DNA of 64,000 bases from Pelodera strongyloides (taxonomy: Eukaryota; Nematoda; Chromadorea; Rhabditida; Rhabditidae): contig JAANDG010000031.1 of the NCBI GenBank assembly GCA_036852015.1, positions 434,001-498,000 of the forward strand, in the 5' to 3' direction. The position numbers were made by a program, and so were the translations under genes. Shown here piece by piece: positions 29,901 through 42,791 of the stretch. How positions within the stretch are numbered: position 1 is the stretch's first letter; the number at the start of each line of letters is the position of its first letter. Under the pieces are notes generated by a model. It saw only the letters and a program-made list of their open reading frames with translations. It made no database searches and was not told where the DNA came from.

Positions 29901-30000
29901 AAAAGGGGAACTTTCACGAAGAATAAAGCTACCAAGACCAGCACAAGAAACTAGACAACAAACTTATATCACAAAATCAAGAAAATAAAAATCCACCAAC
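26985..30000. other. Long 5' or intronic region without a supported exon
   Basis: Mostly AT-rich sequence with two CT-rich, low-complexity GC patches (28540-28830 with repeated CTCTCC...TCCAGCGGATT units, and 28860-28990). A 124-residue minus-strand frame at 28365-28739 runs through this repeat and has no splice or motif support. If the 30 kb exon belongs to nhr-23, this is intron. Confidence 0.45.
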
Positions 30001-30286
30001 CTCTTCCCGTCTGATATCCGCCTCCTCCTCCACTACTACTCGCGGGATAATTGGAAAGTTCATGTACCATTTCTAGCTTAGGAATAAGGTCCTTGTGAAA
30101 TGGTGACGGCGACGAAGCAAAGCCAAAGGACGACGTTGGCGTGATCTTGCCCGACATATGCTGCTCTGCAAATGCCGCCGCCGCATCACCAAAGTGAGTA
30201 TTGGCTAGAACATGAAGCGGCGAGTCAACATGTTGCTGTTGGTGTTGTTGTGGCACAGATGCCAGCACAAACTGCGAGGTGGCCAT
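30001..30286 (-). CDS. Candidate alternative first coding exon (Gln/His/Gly-rich), probably nhr-23
   Basis: From ATG at 30286 the frame reads MATSQFVLASVPQQHQQQHV, then AAAAFAEQHMSGKITPTSSF, an acidic/hydrophobic HKDLIPKLEMVHELSNYPA and a Gly run, ending at AAGAG|GTTGGT in phase 1. The frame remains open upstream to about 30470, with a protein-like stretch containing HHHH, so the true start may be earlier or in another exon. The phase matches the zinc-finger exon at 22949, where it would restore the AQIEVIPCK sequence conserved in HR3 receptors. Low-complexity A/B domains of this kind are normal for nuclear receptors. The alternative is an exon of an unrelated gene. Confidence 0.5.
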
Positions 30287-30436
30287 CGTGGCAAGATGGC
30301 CCTCGAAGAAGCCGTCAAGGTTGCCCACCTCTTCCAGATGATGGTGATGCGCCTGTGGCTGCGAGTAGCACAGAGGCGCCTTCAGCGTCAGAGCGCAAAT
30401 CGACGACGTGGCCACGTCGACGGCGTTGTTATCCAA

Positions 30437-33400
30437 CGGAATGGTTAAGACCCAAGGGCACCGCCCAACAAAATAAACAAATCAACAGCGACGAATATGA
30501 ATTACGAGTTTAAGAAAAATCTTCAGAATATCTGCCGTAATATAAGGAATAAGGAATACCCAATAAATTAGGTCAGAATCTTGTCGGCACGGAGAGAACG
30601 TAGGAGAAGCTCGCTCGCTCGATGCTCTCGGCTTTCCGTGAGTAGGCCGGCGGCTTACGGAAAGTAGGTTGCGGACAGCCGGCTGCTCTGGCTCGCTGGC
30701 CTTGTGCCGCCTGCCTGCAGTCTCGCGAGAGTGACCCTCGACCGCGACGTCCACAACAGCGGGCAGAGAGCGGAGGGGGCGGAGTCGCCAGTAATAGAAG
30801 GAAGGAAGGGGATACAACGAGAGCTACAGTCCACAACCACAGTTTCGAATGACCATTCACTCACTCAAAGTAAAGGAGTGGGAACTGATATCCAAAGTAC
30901 AAGATCGACCGAAAGGGAGTAGACAAGATTAGAGTGAAACATTTCAGACATCAGACCAGGTTATGGTTAAACAGTTAACCATCATTATCAATGAAATCCC
31001 ATTTCGATGACAGGCCACTGGATAGCTCGAGTATGAGGATAGGATTACAGCTAGAAACACTTGGCTATCCTCGGAAGCCGAAACAAACAAAATTCTCAAA
31101 TCGATCATGTGTCCAGTTGTGTTCTGATCATGATTTTAAGCTCGTAGCTTCATGGATTTACGACCAAGCACAACATCAATCACATACTATAGCTCCACGA
31201 ACGTGACGTCTGACTTCACAAAAACCAAGCTGTTCATAATTTGTTCACCATTCTCACGAGTTCGTACCCTGTTGTCCCAAACTCTGACCTCAACCATTCA
31301 TAACCTCGGGTGACCTCCAAGTTATGTGGCGGATGAAGGGAAAAGATCCCCATCCACGTTCTCGTGCTAGTGCTGGTGGCGGCACCTGTACATAATATCT
31401 ATTGCATCGCCGCGCCGTCGGCCAGCCGACTGGAGGCGCGCGGGCAATTGTCTCGTGCTCACTAATTATGAGCTAGCCGAGGCTCGATCGCGCGCACTTC
31501 ACCGAGGACGCACGATTACCTGAGACGATGATCATCGGTAACCTCCACCACAGTTCTTATTTTCTATTCATCCAAAGTACCCAAGAGAAGGACCTCCCTC
31601 TCTATTAACCGGATATATTCAGTTCATGTTTGTCATGGATGCACCAATCGTAAACAACCAAACCTCGCAAGATCCCCACCCACCGGAAAATGTCGGAATT
31701 CAGGGTATAAATTCCATTAAGTGGCGGTGGTGTGGTTTCCTTAGCTTAGTGATATACCGTGTTAATATCGAATTATCGAAATTAATTTCGAACTGCTTAC
31801 GGAGGTGGTTTGTGCGTGTTTTCACGCACCAACCTGTACCCCTGTCGGAATATAGCATAATAGTGTGTAAATTGTAAATCCTAGCTCTAGAGGATATGAC
31901 AAATTTCGCATTGAACGTACAATATGGCGATTTTGAATACCTGAGGCTTGTTTAGCAGGACATACGTCTCGACGTAGGTATGTCCGGAGGTGGTATCTGA
32001 TATCACAAATTTACGAATGTTCGTGTTTATGATGTTTATGATGCTTCTGTTATATGTATGGTACCATCTCCAAACTCGTTATGCTTGATATGCTTATGGT
32101 GGAGATGATTAGTTCGTTTTGAAAAATTTGAATCGCGACGCCAACCCAAAACCCTGACCTTCAGCTGATCTCTTGATAAAAAAAAGACCATTACTCAAAC
32201 CACATAATCGTATTAAACACCGACATGCAAGAACCATATATGCGGTATAAAACCAATTACACTGATTGAGACAAAACGGCCCATTCCAATAATAATTATA
32301 AGAATCAAGAGAAAGGGAAGGAACCGACAGAAATTTGAACGTACAAATGTTGAAAAGTTCAAATTCCTCTGGCCTCTGACATTCTGAATAACAAATGCGG
32401 ATAAAGTTTGGCTTTTCGATGTAGAATTGTAGAAGTTTCATAAACCATATTTAAATACATAACTAGAAAGTGATAGAAAGCGACAGAGCGTATGTCGTGT
32501 ATCAGTTTTAATGCCCATTCTATTTTGTCTCGCAGTCACAACAGACGCTACTTATTCCTTACTTACCGACAGGTAAGCTTTAAGGCTGAGGCGCAAGTTC
32601 TTTCCTAACGGCCCAACCCTAAAGTACAGTACGTAAACCCCCCTCACAACAGTTAATATCAGCTCATAAATTATACGAGCGTTCTTCAGCAAAAAAAGGT
32701 GTTCATCACAAAGACGTTAACCTTGAAAATTTCAGGGTCGTTGTTCGAGTAAGTCAAATAGAGACACACGCACAAAAAAGGGGAAACTTTTACGGAGAGT
32801 AATTTGCAAATGATCCTTACCTAATAATAGTGGCTATGGTATGGGAAATCCGCTGGCAAACTACATAGGGAAGAAATAAACTATTAGTAATTTTTACACT
32901 CTCACTGTTCATATCCTTAACTAATTACAATCTAATATTGATTTTTCTCACAAAACACAGGACCCCCTCCGAACAAATACAAAAAGGCAGGTGGGTTCAT
33001 TTCAACAAAAACTCCCAAATGATCACTGCCGAATAATATCGAGGAAAAAATATAATACTAGAAATAAATATAATATTAAGGCTTTTGGCGCGAAAATATC
33101 AAATATCAGCAAGGCCCATTAGCGTCTCTCCGAATTCCGAATATCTCAACAATCTTTTTACTTGTCACTTTTTACTTTTTCAAATACTGGCCTTACGCCA
33201 AAATGTTACTCACAGAAACTGTTCCTTAGCAAAATAGGAACGGCCATAAAACTTGGATCGTGATGCTTATCTCCACACAGTACACTATACACCACAGTTG
33301 CACTCTTACTCTCAACCTCAACCTCAACAAATCCCACTACCACAATAAGTAAAAGCCAGTTAGGGAAGGGAACAAGGGATACTGTGGTCTACAATAAAAG

Positions 33401-36400
33401 TCCAAAGTCGTCTAAGTGGTCTAAGAAATCCATCTACAAACTCTAAAACGGACGTTCGTTCACAAACAAGCAAATGGCAATTTACTGACAATATAGCATT
33501 AGGCATGTGAAGGCACTAAACTTGAATCAACTGCAAAACTTGACTCAACGGAAACGGCAAACGGACTGTTTCACGTGGAATCGTGAAAAGTGATGTACAG
33601 GGTCGGTAGGACTGTAAGACACCATGCGAAATATCCACACTACTGACTGCAACCTGCACCGCTAATATGTTCTCACATCTCTCTAATTGAATACACACAA
33701 ACCGGACCAAAAAATCAGTACCTAATCTTATAATAAAAAGACACCGGCATACAATTAGTCACTGGCACACTGACGAAACTGACAAACACCACTTTAATAC
33801 AGCAACTTTAACTACAGACCTAGAAATATTAAAAATGTTGGAGAATGGAGAAATAAAAAATAAAAGGTAGGTAGGGGACGAGTGAGCCTGAGCACAACCA
33901 ACCGAATAGTATACCAAAACAATGCAAAAACGGAGTACTATGAAAGAACGTGCTAAAACAAGGACACTGCCATAGAACTGGTTTCCCAGTCTGAATGCGA
34001 ACGAAAAAAAAGATCAGCCATTGACACTCATTAACGAACGAAGCAAGCCTAGAGAATCGACAAAACTACATATATTAATAACATACAGGCAACTTCATCA
34101 CATATTCATAACGTTTCCTACCTAGTTAGACTATCAACAGTCTGGGCGACAGAATCAACCTGACCAAAGGATCAAAATAAAGTAAAAGGTTTCCTCCAAA
34201 AAAATGAATTAAAATCACGATCAGCTAACCGCACAGCATACCATGTAAAACGGTAAACATGTGAAATTGTGAAACAGTACTAACAATAATCAAAACTGCG
34301 AGCAGCTCAGTATACGCCCTAAGCTCTGGCTGAGCACTGGCACTGTTCTCGCTGGCTACCACCACCTCATTTCGCTCGCGCGTTCACCCGGGGGAAAGTG
34401 GGGGACCCAGAAACCTGGTTCGGTTATTGCGCACCCTTACCGACACACATGCACGCATATGCCGGAACACGCTCATCATACTATACAACAAGGCGCGGAA
34501 ATGAAATTCCACCTATTGCTCATTATCAGCCTGTCAATTATAAACAATGACAATATGATCTGGGTCTGGGAAAGCTTTACGTAATTGCTAAATATCAGTG
34601 ATACAGTGTATCCAGTGATCATTTCCCGAAGGAAAAAAGTTATTTGATTTAGAAAACAACTAAACAACTGACTTAGCTCACTTAGCTGACTATAATACAC
34701 ATGGTTTTTAATTCGACTGTTTTATCCTATACACCTATAGCGGGAGGAACGTTCATTAACATTAATTAGCCAGCCGGACCGGAGACACCCACAAGGCAAG
34801 TTGGTGGAAAACAATAAACAAATACAAATCAGTCAAACGAATTAAATGAGTAATACTGTAATACACAAAAAGTCGCTCCAAAATGCACACATATCACCAC
34901 ACTAACCTCTCATTGCAATACTTCTGGACACTTCTCCGTCGCCAGCTTATTTCAAATTTCGGCTTCAAAATCGTGTCGGAAATATATACTTCTCAGTTTC
35001 AGAGTTAAATAAGTTCTAACCCTCAATTTAGATAATAGTACTGATGATTAGATCCGCCAGATGCTCCTGGAGAAATTCAGAATACGACTACAGTACTCCA
35101 AGAAAAAGGCGTACTGTAGCTGTTTGAATAAGAGTCACGACAGAGAATAACAAGAGGACAATAATCCTTCCTGTGACAAAGTAACTGATGGGTTAGGAAA
35201 CATGTAAAAAGTGTGCGCGTGAATGAATGCCAGCCCGCGTAGCGTGCATGCCAGATAGCAGTCTCCCGTCATTATTATGTATATGCAAATGCAAGACCGA
35301 CTGTATCAAATGCAATGACAATAATAGCGGCAGACAAATGTCTTCTATATGAAATGTTAGCTCACATACCACAGAGAACCCGACAAGACTATGGACATGA
35401 ACGAGGAGTCCGATAAGGTAAAAAATAAAGGTTAGACTCATTTCTCTGATATTCAGCCGATCATTAAAATACAAATTCAATTACGAATTTTCACTGGTTC
35501 ACACTCGATTTACTTTTTAATCACACAGTAAGAAGTACGGAGGCTCTACAAATTAGACCTGCAATCCACAGCAAATTATTAGAAATTAGAATATTGCAAA
35601 CTTTCAATAATATTTAATAATTCACCTAAGAACTATACGACCGATATTACAATTACAGTAATTGTCATATTCTTCATTCTTCCCCCCCCCCCCCCTCTCT
35701 CTCTCTCGAACCCTTCTTTCACTTTCATTAGCTGGTGAGAGCTAGCTTATTGTTAGACTTTAGATAACCAGCTACCAGTGTACCAGTCCCCATAACCAAA
35801 ATACCCTTTGGTAGACTCAGTAAGTACTCAGTACCCCCACTCGTCCTTAGCCAAAACTCTACAACCATCAACAACCATCTATCTATCGCTTTTGTACAAT
35901 GTATATCTTCCGCGGCGATCATAGGCAAATCGCCGATCATCTGATAGCGTAGTACTATTATAAGGTGGTGGAGGGCAACGTGACAAAGACAAACTACCAT
36001 AAGAAGCATAAGGTCAACAAAGAACAGACGGTACCCTAACGTAGTGATATTCTGTTACCTAGTGCAAGTTTGGGGTAAACAGACGGCCTAGACCAAGTTA
36101 GATTATAAGAAGCATAAGTTGCATAATGTCAACAAAGATGGCAGAGTAAAGTAATGTTCTTAGTTCTTGCTTCTTACATTAACAAGAACAAGTAACCGGA
36201 CGGCCTAGAGCAAGTTAGGAACCGTTGAACCCTAAGAAGCTCAAATATGGAATGATGTACACCTAAGATCCCAGCATAATCATAATGTGACATTTCTGCT
36301 AGTCAGACATAATTAGTGATCGGAACACACTAAAGGGGATATGTTAACGGAGGAGTATTCGAGTATTCCCCACCACCCTCACCTCAAATATTCAAATTTG

Positions 36401-36558
36401 GAAATAGGCTCAGTGTATGTAGCATAAGAAACCTTACTATACCCCATGCCTATGGCCAAACCAAGAAAAATGAACGAATTGCTCTCGTTCACACTGTCTT
36501 TGTCTTCATCATTAGTTATTCATAAAATTTCAAAAAAAGGCAAAAGGCAACGAAAAAA
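30437..36558. other. Long region with no confident gene
   Basis: GC-rich patches at 30570-30800 and 31340-31530 look like promoter DNA. One tiny exon candidate at 32604-32567 (minus, after GGCCGTTAG, before GTAAGT, encoding KNLRLSLKAYLS, phase 1 to 0) could bridge the upstream gene at 36.6-41.7 kb with the nhr-23 5' exons, but it is too short to trust. A C/CT tract lies at 35684-35707. Nothing else is supported. Confidence 0.4.
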
Positions 36559-39500
36559 CTAACCATCGGGTCCAATTTGCATATGAGCCGGTAGTCGTGG
36601 CAACTGAGATGGTGGTCGTGGTAAAGTTCTCCGTTTCCGTATTACTGTAGTCGCTTTAGCAGAAGCGGGTGATGTGGTTGTTGTCGTACTGCTAGTCTCG
36701 GCGCACTGGATCACTAAAATACAGATACGGTCATACGGTGTTATTTAATAAATAAATACTGTGATGCAACTCGTCGGGTTTAAAAAAAAGTATTCCACAA
36801 CTTGGAATGTACCTATGCATTTCCCTATCTTCTTCGGAATCTATATCTATGAGCTACCAAACTCATGAGAATCAAAAACATCCATGATTCTAGGCTAGAC
36901 CCAGCTATCAATTTCTTCAACGCAAACCAATCACTCTGGCTGATCCTCTTTAGCTACGGCACAGTTATTTCATTTCCCCCACAAAGCAATATTCACATTT
37001 CACCAAACCACCTTCACCTTTGGGGTTACCATCTTTCTTAAAGAACATGATGCCATGATACACTTTATCTTTACTCTCCTTTACACTTTTCCACATATTA
37101 CGTTTACATTATTTATTTCTTTTTATATTTCAACACTCATTCCCAATTTACCAACTTGTTGGTGGCAGTTTTCCAAAGGTTCAAGTCAAAGTCTAACTCT
37201 AAGGCTAACTCTAAGCCTAAGCCCAAGTGCCTAGTCTCGTCTCAGCGCCAGGCACACCCCATCTCTGCCCTCTGTTCATGTTCATGCCCAACCACCACTC
37301 AGCCGAAAAATCGCGCAAATTCTCAAAAGAAAAAGAAACACTCTTTCGACGACGCGCTTCTTCAAAACTGTGTCTCTGTGTTTGTAATAGCAACCCGAAT
37401 GCGGTCAAGGTCTCCCGGGCGCGCACGGATTTCAGTGCAACAAACAGCGCGCTTTTTGTGCTGGTCTTCCAAAAACTTTGCGAATGAGTGCCAGCTCGCG
37501 ACCATGCTACCCCATCCATAAGAACAGTAAACACCGGGAGAGACCATAGTGGGGGATACGGGATCTTAATTTCAGACTTCACGGCTATATGCTGTATTTT
37601 GCGACAGGAGAGGAGAGAGAGAAACAAAACACCACGCAATATTGAACACACACACCATACACCGTAATAAAATACCATTTAATATTACACCACATAGACA
37701 CAAATGTACCAATGTACGTTATAATATACAGCATTTGGCACAATTATTAATTTACTAAAACGGTACACAATTATACTACACTCTGTCACAAATTATTTAA
37801 TTATACCAATTACGATAAACACAGTACCCGCATCTGGTGATCGTTTACTGACGGTTGTTTCCACTTCTTTGATCTTGATCTCCTTCACCTCGGCTGGAAG
37901 AAGCACGCACTTTTCAGAGATATCTAAAATACAAAGATAGTGTACTCATATCAGAATTACAGAGATTACAGAGCAAGTGCAAGAAACCGGGGGGGGGGGG
38001 CTAAGCCTAAGCCGGTGAACCTAAGCGGGTTGATAAAGAAAACAACGACATGTCTACTGTCCAGAACAGGCTGTTTCTGCCCATACGACGACGAAAAAAA
38101 CAGTAAAGACAAACATCGTACCTACACAATCTGAGCCTTTGCTGACGATTTTTTCCAATTGCTTGACGTCCTTCGAATCCGGTGAGAGGATCGTGAACGT
38201 AGTACTATCTGAAACAAACATTTCTTGTTTTAGCAAAATAACATATTCAAATGCCACAAACAGACTGAAATTAAATACAAATAAACATTGCTATTCTACG
38301 GTCCTTTTCCAATGGATTCTAAACGTATTACAAAAATAGTAACCAATTACAATTACAAAACTACCATACCTACAGTAACTTGACCAAATAAGGCTTTACT
38401 GCCAATTTCTCCCAATTCTTTGTTATCCTGTAATCGTGCCAATTTCTTCACTGGGGACAGTATCGCGTAGTTGATGAAATCTAAAATACAAAGAAAATAC
38501 GCTATTTTCACAACATTCAGTTCAGTAGACGGATGCAATTAGGCAATTGCTATGCCGTAATTAGGTAACCGGCGGTGTAACAACATCTGTCACCGTAAAC
38601 TGGTTAACTGTATCTGTCCTTAGTTGTGCTGAGTGCCGAGGGTGCTGATGGTACGTTAGGGCGCAAATTGACCTTAACATCAGGCTTCGGCCCAGTTGAC
38701 ATGAACATGGCTCAAAGCTCAAAGACAACAATAAGTCGAACTTACCACTTTTTTCAGTTTGTGGCTTAACTTCTTGGTCTGGCTTAACTCCGGGTGTCGG
38801 TACCTTGCTCACGGAATTGCCTAAATAAAGCATCAGTTAGCATTCCTAACAATCGCGCTTACCTCTAGAAGATAAGGGAATAACCTTTAACAACCTACTC
38901 AGGTCACGCTTCGCTGGCGTGCAGTCATTTATGAAGCACGCGTGCGGCATTCAATCCGCTGGCGTGCAGTCCGACGGACTGCATGCGTGACCAGAACAGT
39001 CCCGGTCACGCGTGCGGCAGCTATTTATGCATAGTGCCGTAAACGTGCGGAAAATGAATATTTGGCGCAGGCACCCCCTGCTGCCTACATATCAAAATAA
39101 CAATAAATAAATCACTATATCAATAAAACAATGCAAACCAAACCAACAAAACAATAATTCATCAATATATTTATTCGGAACACACCTAGAAAGTCATACA
39201 AGAGCAAAAAACAATGCTAACAGCGAAGCAATATACTCATCAGTTCGAAAGAGCGCTACTCCTATAATACAAAACTTAATAAGGCACTAAAGGCTCAGCT
39301 ACAAAAGCAAGGGAGAACAAGAAACACATGATTCGAACATGAATTAGGCATTTAGCCCTTTTACGACGGTTTCCTCGCTTCTGGTTGTGAATTACTTTGT
39401 TATGTGGTCCGGAAGTCTCAATTGTCTCCGCACATCTGAAAATAACACTTACGTGATTATTATTACGTGACTATAGTGCACATGGCATTGATATTGGACT

Positions 39501-41733
39501 CACGATACTACATTATGCCAAAGACCGTTTTTGTTTCGAAATGAAATTGAGGAGTATCGTATGCTACTACCAAGACGATGCATTATTTACCACAAATATA
39601 CATTAATGCTATACGGTGCACAGCGTACAATGTTAGAGGAATTGTGCACGTTTCTTTAATAGACCAAAAAATAAAACATTCTTACCCATATCATACTGTT
39701 CCACTGGATCTTGCCTTCCACCAATCTGCAGAACATCGCTCGTTTCTTAATGTGCCGAAGAGCGGAAGAAACAGACATGAGCGAACTAAATAGAAATTTA
39801 CCAATACCAAGTAAAACGCCAACTACAGAGCGATATCCGATATCTACGGCGGAAAAAGGCGCAGCATAACTCGATATCTCTGGTATAGATAGATAATGTT
39901 AAGCAATGTTCTATGAGGCATTTTTCTTCAGAAAATTAACGACGGGTGCCGACCGACACCTTTCCACATCATTAAGGACACTACCGCACAACACTGCAAT
40001 TAAAGAAATAAATAAAAAAGAAGTACCTGGCGATGAAAGAGGAAAGTTGGAGCATCGGAGTGGACATAGTCGAGTGGATCTAGTCGAAGATCTGAAACGG
40101 AAAATATAAAAAAAAAATCGGTTTTTTTTTCTGCAAGAAAAGCACGTTGCTTTGGCTTGGTGGTTAACTAACGTGAATAAAAATGAGCAGGCTGTCATAC
40201 GACACCCGCAAAAACAACTAATGGTAACATACGACCAAAATGTGCGTAGGCTAGGCACAACAAGAAAACAACTTACGTAGTACGAAAATCGAGTACTTCT
40301 CATAAATCGACCAGGAAGTTAAGTTCCGAGGCATTTAACAACCTAAAAAAATTACTGAAAATAATGTAGTCCTAATTAAAGGAGTCAATGTTCATAACTA
40401 AAATGCGATAGAAAGTGTGTATACTTCAATACCCACAAATGCCATGGACAATATTAGTAACACTCATGTAGAAAACGAAGTATCGGCTATGCTAATTGTA
40501 AAGAAGACGCACTTACTGCTTAACATTCTTCTTCCAAAGCCCATTCTTCGTTGGTGTCACCGTTGGTCTCTCTTTGTTGCTCGTGGGCACTTGATATTCG
40601 TCATACCTGCTTAACAAAACATTAGAACAACAATAAATAAGCAAATTAAACCAGCAAACGGAAAGAAATGTAAATAAACAACAATTCGTAGAAAATTTAA
40701 AAAAAAAATACGAGCGCGCATTTTCCCAAAACTGCAAAATGCACGGTTACTGCGAAAAAGGCGGCACGCGTGCCCATGCGTCCGCTTCCAAAAAAAGCAC
40801 GCATGCCGCATTGAAGACGGCACGCGTGCTTTTTGACTTAAATGACCGCACGCCAGCGTAGAGACAGCCATGTAGGAATCCTTTTCAACTTCAACACAAC
40901 AGTACAAGTTCAGAACAGCCTATAGTTTAATATGAACGTGACCTCACCAAGAAAAGTTTCATACCGACCTTCATTCAACTTTGCGCTATCAGTGTCCTTC
41001 TCGGAAGCAATTTCCATTTTAACTCGCTCAAGTTGAAGATCTAAAAAGGATAATCTAGAAATTCTAGATAAACGTTGTTAATCTGAAAAAAAAAGAAAAA
41101 GAAAAAAGAAACATTTTTACTGTCTTCTACACATTCGGGATTTTTGTGGAGAAAATGGTTATTGCGCTGTCCCTGCCATTGTGCAAGACGAAAAAGCGAG
41201 TAAGTACAATAATTGAATGTTTTTCACTTTCTACCCTTTCCTTTAGCTTAGCCAATATATACATCCACATCCACATAAAGAAAACCAAAAAGCGCTATCC
41301 AATGAACGAAACGACCCTTTACATGATATTAAGAGTCCTAGAAACATTACACTTTTGCCAACTAACAATAAATTCAAGTATCAAACAGTTGATGCGAAAT
41401 ACCGGCCAGTTTCTTGAAACACATCGAATACACCAGCATTTTTATGCAGCTTATGCAAATGAACATAAATTAGAATAAAAAAATCGAGTTAAACTCGAGT
41501 AACTTTGCATAAATACGTAAGAATTCAGTTGTCCACGATGCGTTTCAAAAACCGGCCGGTATTTCACTTTAAACATAACAACTTGTTATAATGCAGTACG
41601 TTTAGAGCAACAAATCAGAATTCTCACAGTATTTCGCATAATCCGACAGTGTCGGATTATGCGATACTCTGTCGTTGTCACTGTCACATTTCTTATTTTC
41701 TTTGTCACCTTGAGAGTCCGATGCCGATGCCAT
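36559..41733 (-). CDS. Unrecognised multi-exon gene with duplicated phase-1 exons
   Basis: Exons in order: 41733-41628, 41040-40965, 40606-40517, 40091-40027, 39745-39686, 38820-38746, 38480-38370, 38208-38122, 37923-37828, 36713-36559; about 306 aa, all junctions in frame. A TATTTAG acceptor 10 nt before the ATG suggests trans-splicing. The protein begins MASASDSQGDKENKK, is rich in charged residues, and ends in a Thr/Pro/Arg region (VIRKRRTLPRPPSQLPRLP). Three exons appear homologous: INYAILSPVKKLARLQDNKE, TTFTILSPDSKDVKQLEKIV, EKCVLLPAEVKEIKIKE. At the 3' end GATG|GTTAGT can be read as stop GGT-TAG or as a donor, so the gene may end here or continue toward 32.6/30 kb and be an extended nhr-23 isoform. 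No domain recognised; internal exons of low-complexity protein are uncertain. Confidence 0.5.
38895..39015. repeat. GC-rich palindromic repeats with CACGCGTG/GGCGTGCAGTC
   Basis: GCTGGCGTGCAGTC occurs twice and TCACGCGTGCGGC/CACGCTT(C) in several forms, with a perfect GCAGTCCGACGGACTGC palindrome near 38970. A related block (GGCACGCGTGC, GCACGCATGCCGCATTGAAG) is at 40755-40860. Probably one dispersed element family within introns. Confidence 0.65.
39392..39435 (-). CDS. Possible alternative terminal exon of the unrecognised gene
   Basis: After GTTATTTTCAG, in the phase left by the 39745-39686 exon, the reading is DVRRQLRLPDHITK then TAA. Using it would truncate the protein before the duplicated exons; skipping it keeps the downstream phase-1 series. 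A GTAATT donor overlaps the stop. Confidence 0.3.
41391..41572. mobile_element. TTAA-type palindromic MITE, family 1 copy
   Basis: It runs from GCGAAATACCGGCCAG to CCGGCCGGTATTTCACTTTAA and contains all the family landmarks. It lies in the first intron of the unrecognised gene, 55 bp from its splice donor. Confidence 0.88.
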
Positions 41734-41809
41734 AATGTTGGACCTAAATAAGAGGAAAATTAGAAACAGCTAGCGCCGCTATCCCTTACCAGCCACTTTT
41801 CTTTGTCGA

Positions 41810-41881
41810 GCGTTCGTGGTGTAATGGTTAGCATGGATGCCTTCCAAGCATTCGACGGGGGTTCGATTCCCCCCGAACGCA
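41810..41881 (+). tRNA. tRNA-Gly (anticodon UCC)
   Basis: 72 nt: acceptor GCGTTCG pairs with CGAACGC plus discriminator A. The D arm holds the A box TGGTGTAATGG, the anticodon loop is CTTCCAA, and the T arm is GGGGGTTCGATTCCCCC with a perfect B box. No intron. Its partner at 42223-42294 is in the opposite orientation. Confidence 0.95.
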
Positions 41882-42222
41882 GAATTGTTTTGCGATTTGC
41901 GCAATTAATTCAGTATTCGATAGTCTAAATGTACAAATTGCAGAACGGTTCGAGCAATGGTCTCTCCATTTTGGGATGTCCAGTCTAATATTCAAAGTGG
42001 TAGACACGTGCCGAAATAAAGATATAGAAATATACTTATTGTATAGAGGGAGTTTGAAAAGCTCGGCACTTGTCTACCGCTTTGAAATTGGTACAAAGCT
42101 GAGTTACGACGGATGTTTGGTTATCACCGAAAGCAGAACAGTTCTGCAATTTGTGCACTTATACTACCGAATACTGAATAGAAACAAAAATACATATAAA
42201 TGCGAAAATCTCAAAACAATTC

Positions 42223-42294
42223 TGCGTTCGGGGGGAATCGAACCCCCGTCGAATGCTTGGAAGGCATCCATGCTAACCATTACACCACGAACGC
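42223..42294 (-). tRNA. tRNA-Gly (anticodon UCC), inverted partner
   Basis: Identical in sequence to the tRNA at 41810-41881, on the other strand, with the same acceptor, A box, CTTCCAA loop and B box. The flanks of the two genes are also related, so the pair arose by inverted duplication. Confidence 0.95.
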
Positions 42295-42791
42295 ACGGCA
42301 AAGAAAACTTGCTGAAAAGGGATAGCGCGACAGACAATCTACACACGGGAAGGCAAACTAGAAAGGAAATACGCAAGAAATGCATTAAAATAAATGACTT
42401 TTACCTTATCTCGAGAGTATTATTTTTTATCGAATCGCAGTGTTCGCAATTTCATTCTAATTTATTTACTGCATTTCAAATCCCACCGAAAACACCCAGA
42501 CCCAGACCCAACGTGGTATCCCCTAAACAACACCCCTCAAAATTACTGTAACACCTGGAAATCGAGTATAACACGAGGTTCACGATACAAGGCTATTTGT
42601 TGACCAGCACACGGCGCCCACTGAAAACTATTAAAGAAAACTTATATTATTCAGATTAACTGCAAAAAATTTTATACGGCTCGGCCAATGATCTGAAGTT
42701 CTATTGCTCAATGAACCCCGCCTAATAACAAGAAAAATCCATTCAAATTTACTTCCAAACGCCCAAATATCCAAACTTACTATTCGACATA

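Larger units (their letters stand above)
41771..42335. repeat. Inverted duplication containing the two tRNA-Gly genes
   Basis: Left of the first tRNA is CGCTATCCCTTACCAGCCAC and the complement right of the second is CGCTATCCCTTTTCAGCAAG. Inside, both tRNAs are followed by GCAGAATTGTTTTG, TATTCAGTATTCG, ACAAATTGCAGAAC and a final CAAAG(T/C)GGTAGACA-GTGCCGA. The axis lies near 42045. Confidence 0.88.

Noticed and set aside
37217..37678. 153-residue minus-strand frame inside an intron of the orphan gene
   Set aside because: No splice acceptor near its start, odd composition, overlapped by plus-strand frames of similar length; unsupported.
41976..42551. 191-residue plus-strand frame between the tRNAs and the SHC gene
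   Set aside because: It runs through the antisense of the second tRNA-Gly (GGIEPPSNAWKASMLTITPR is the translated tRNA), so it is a chance frame.
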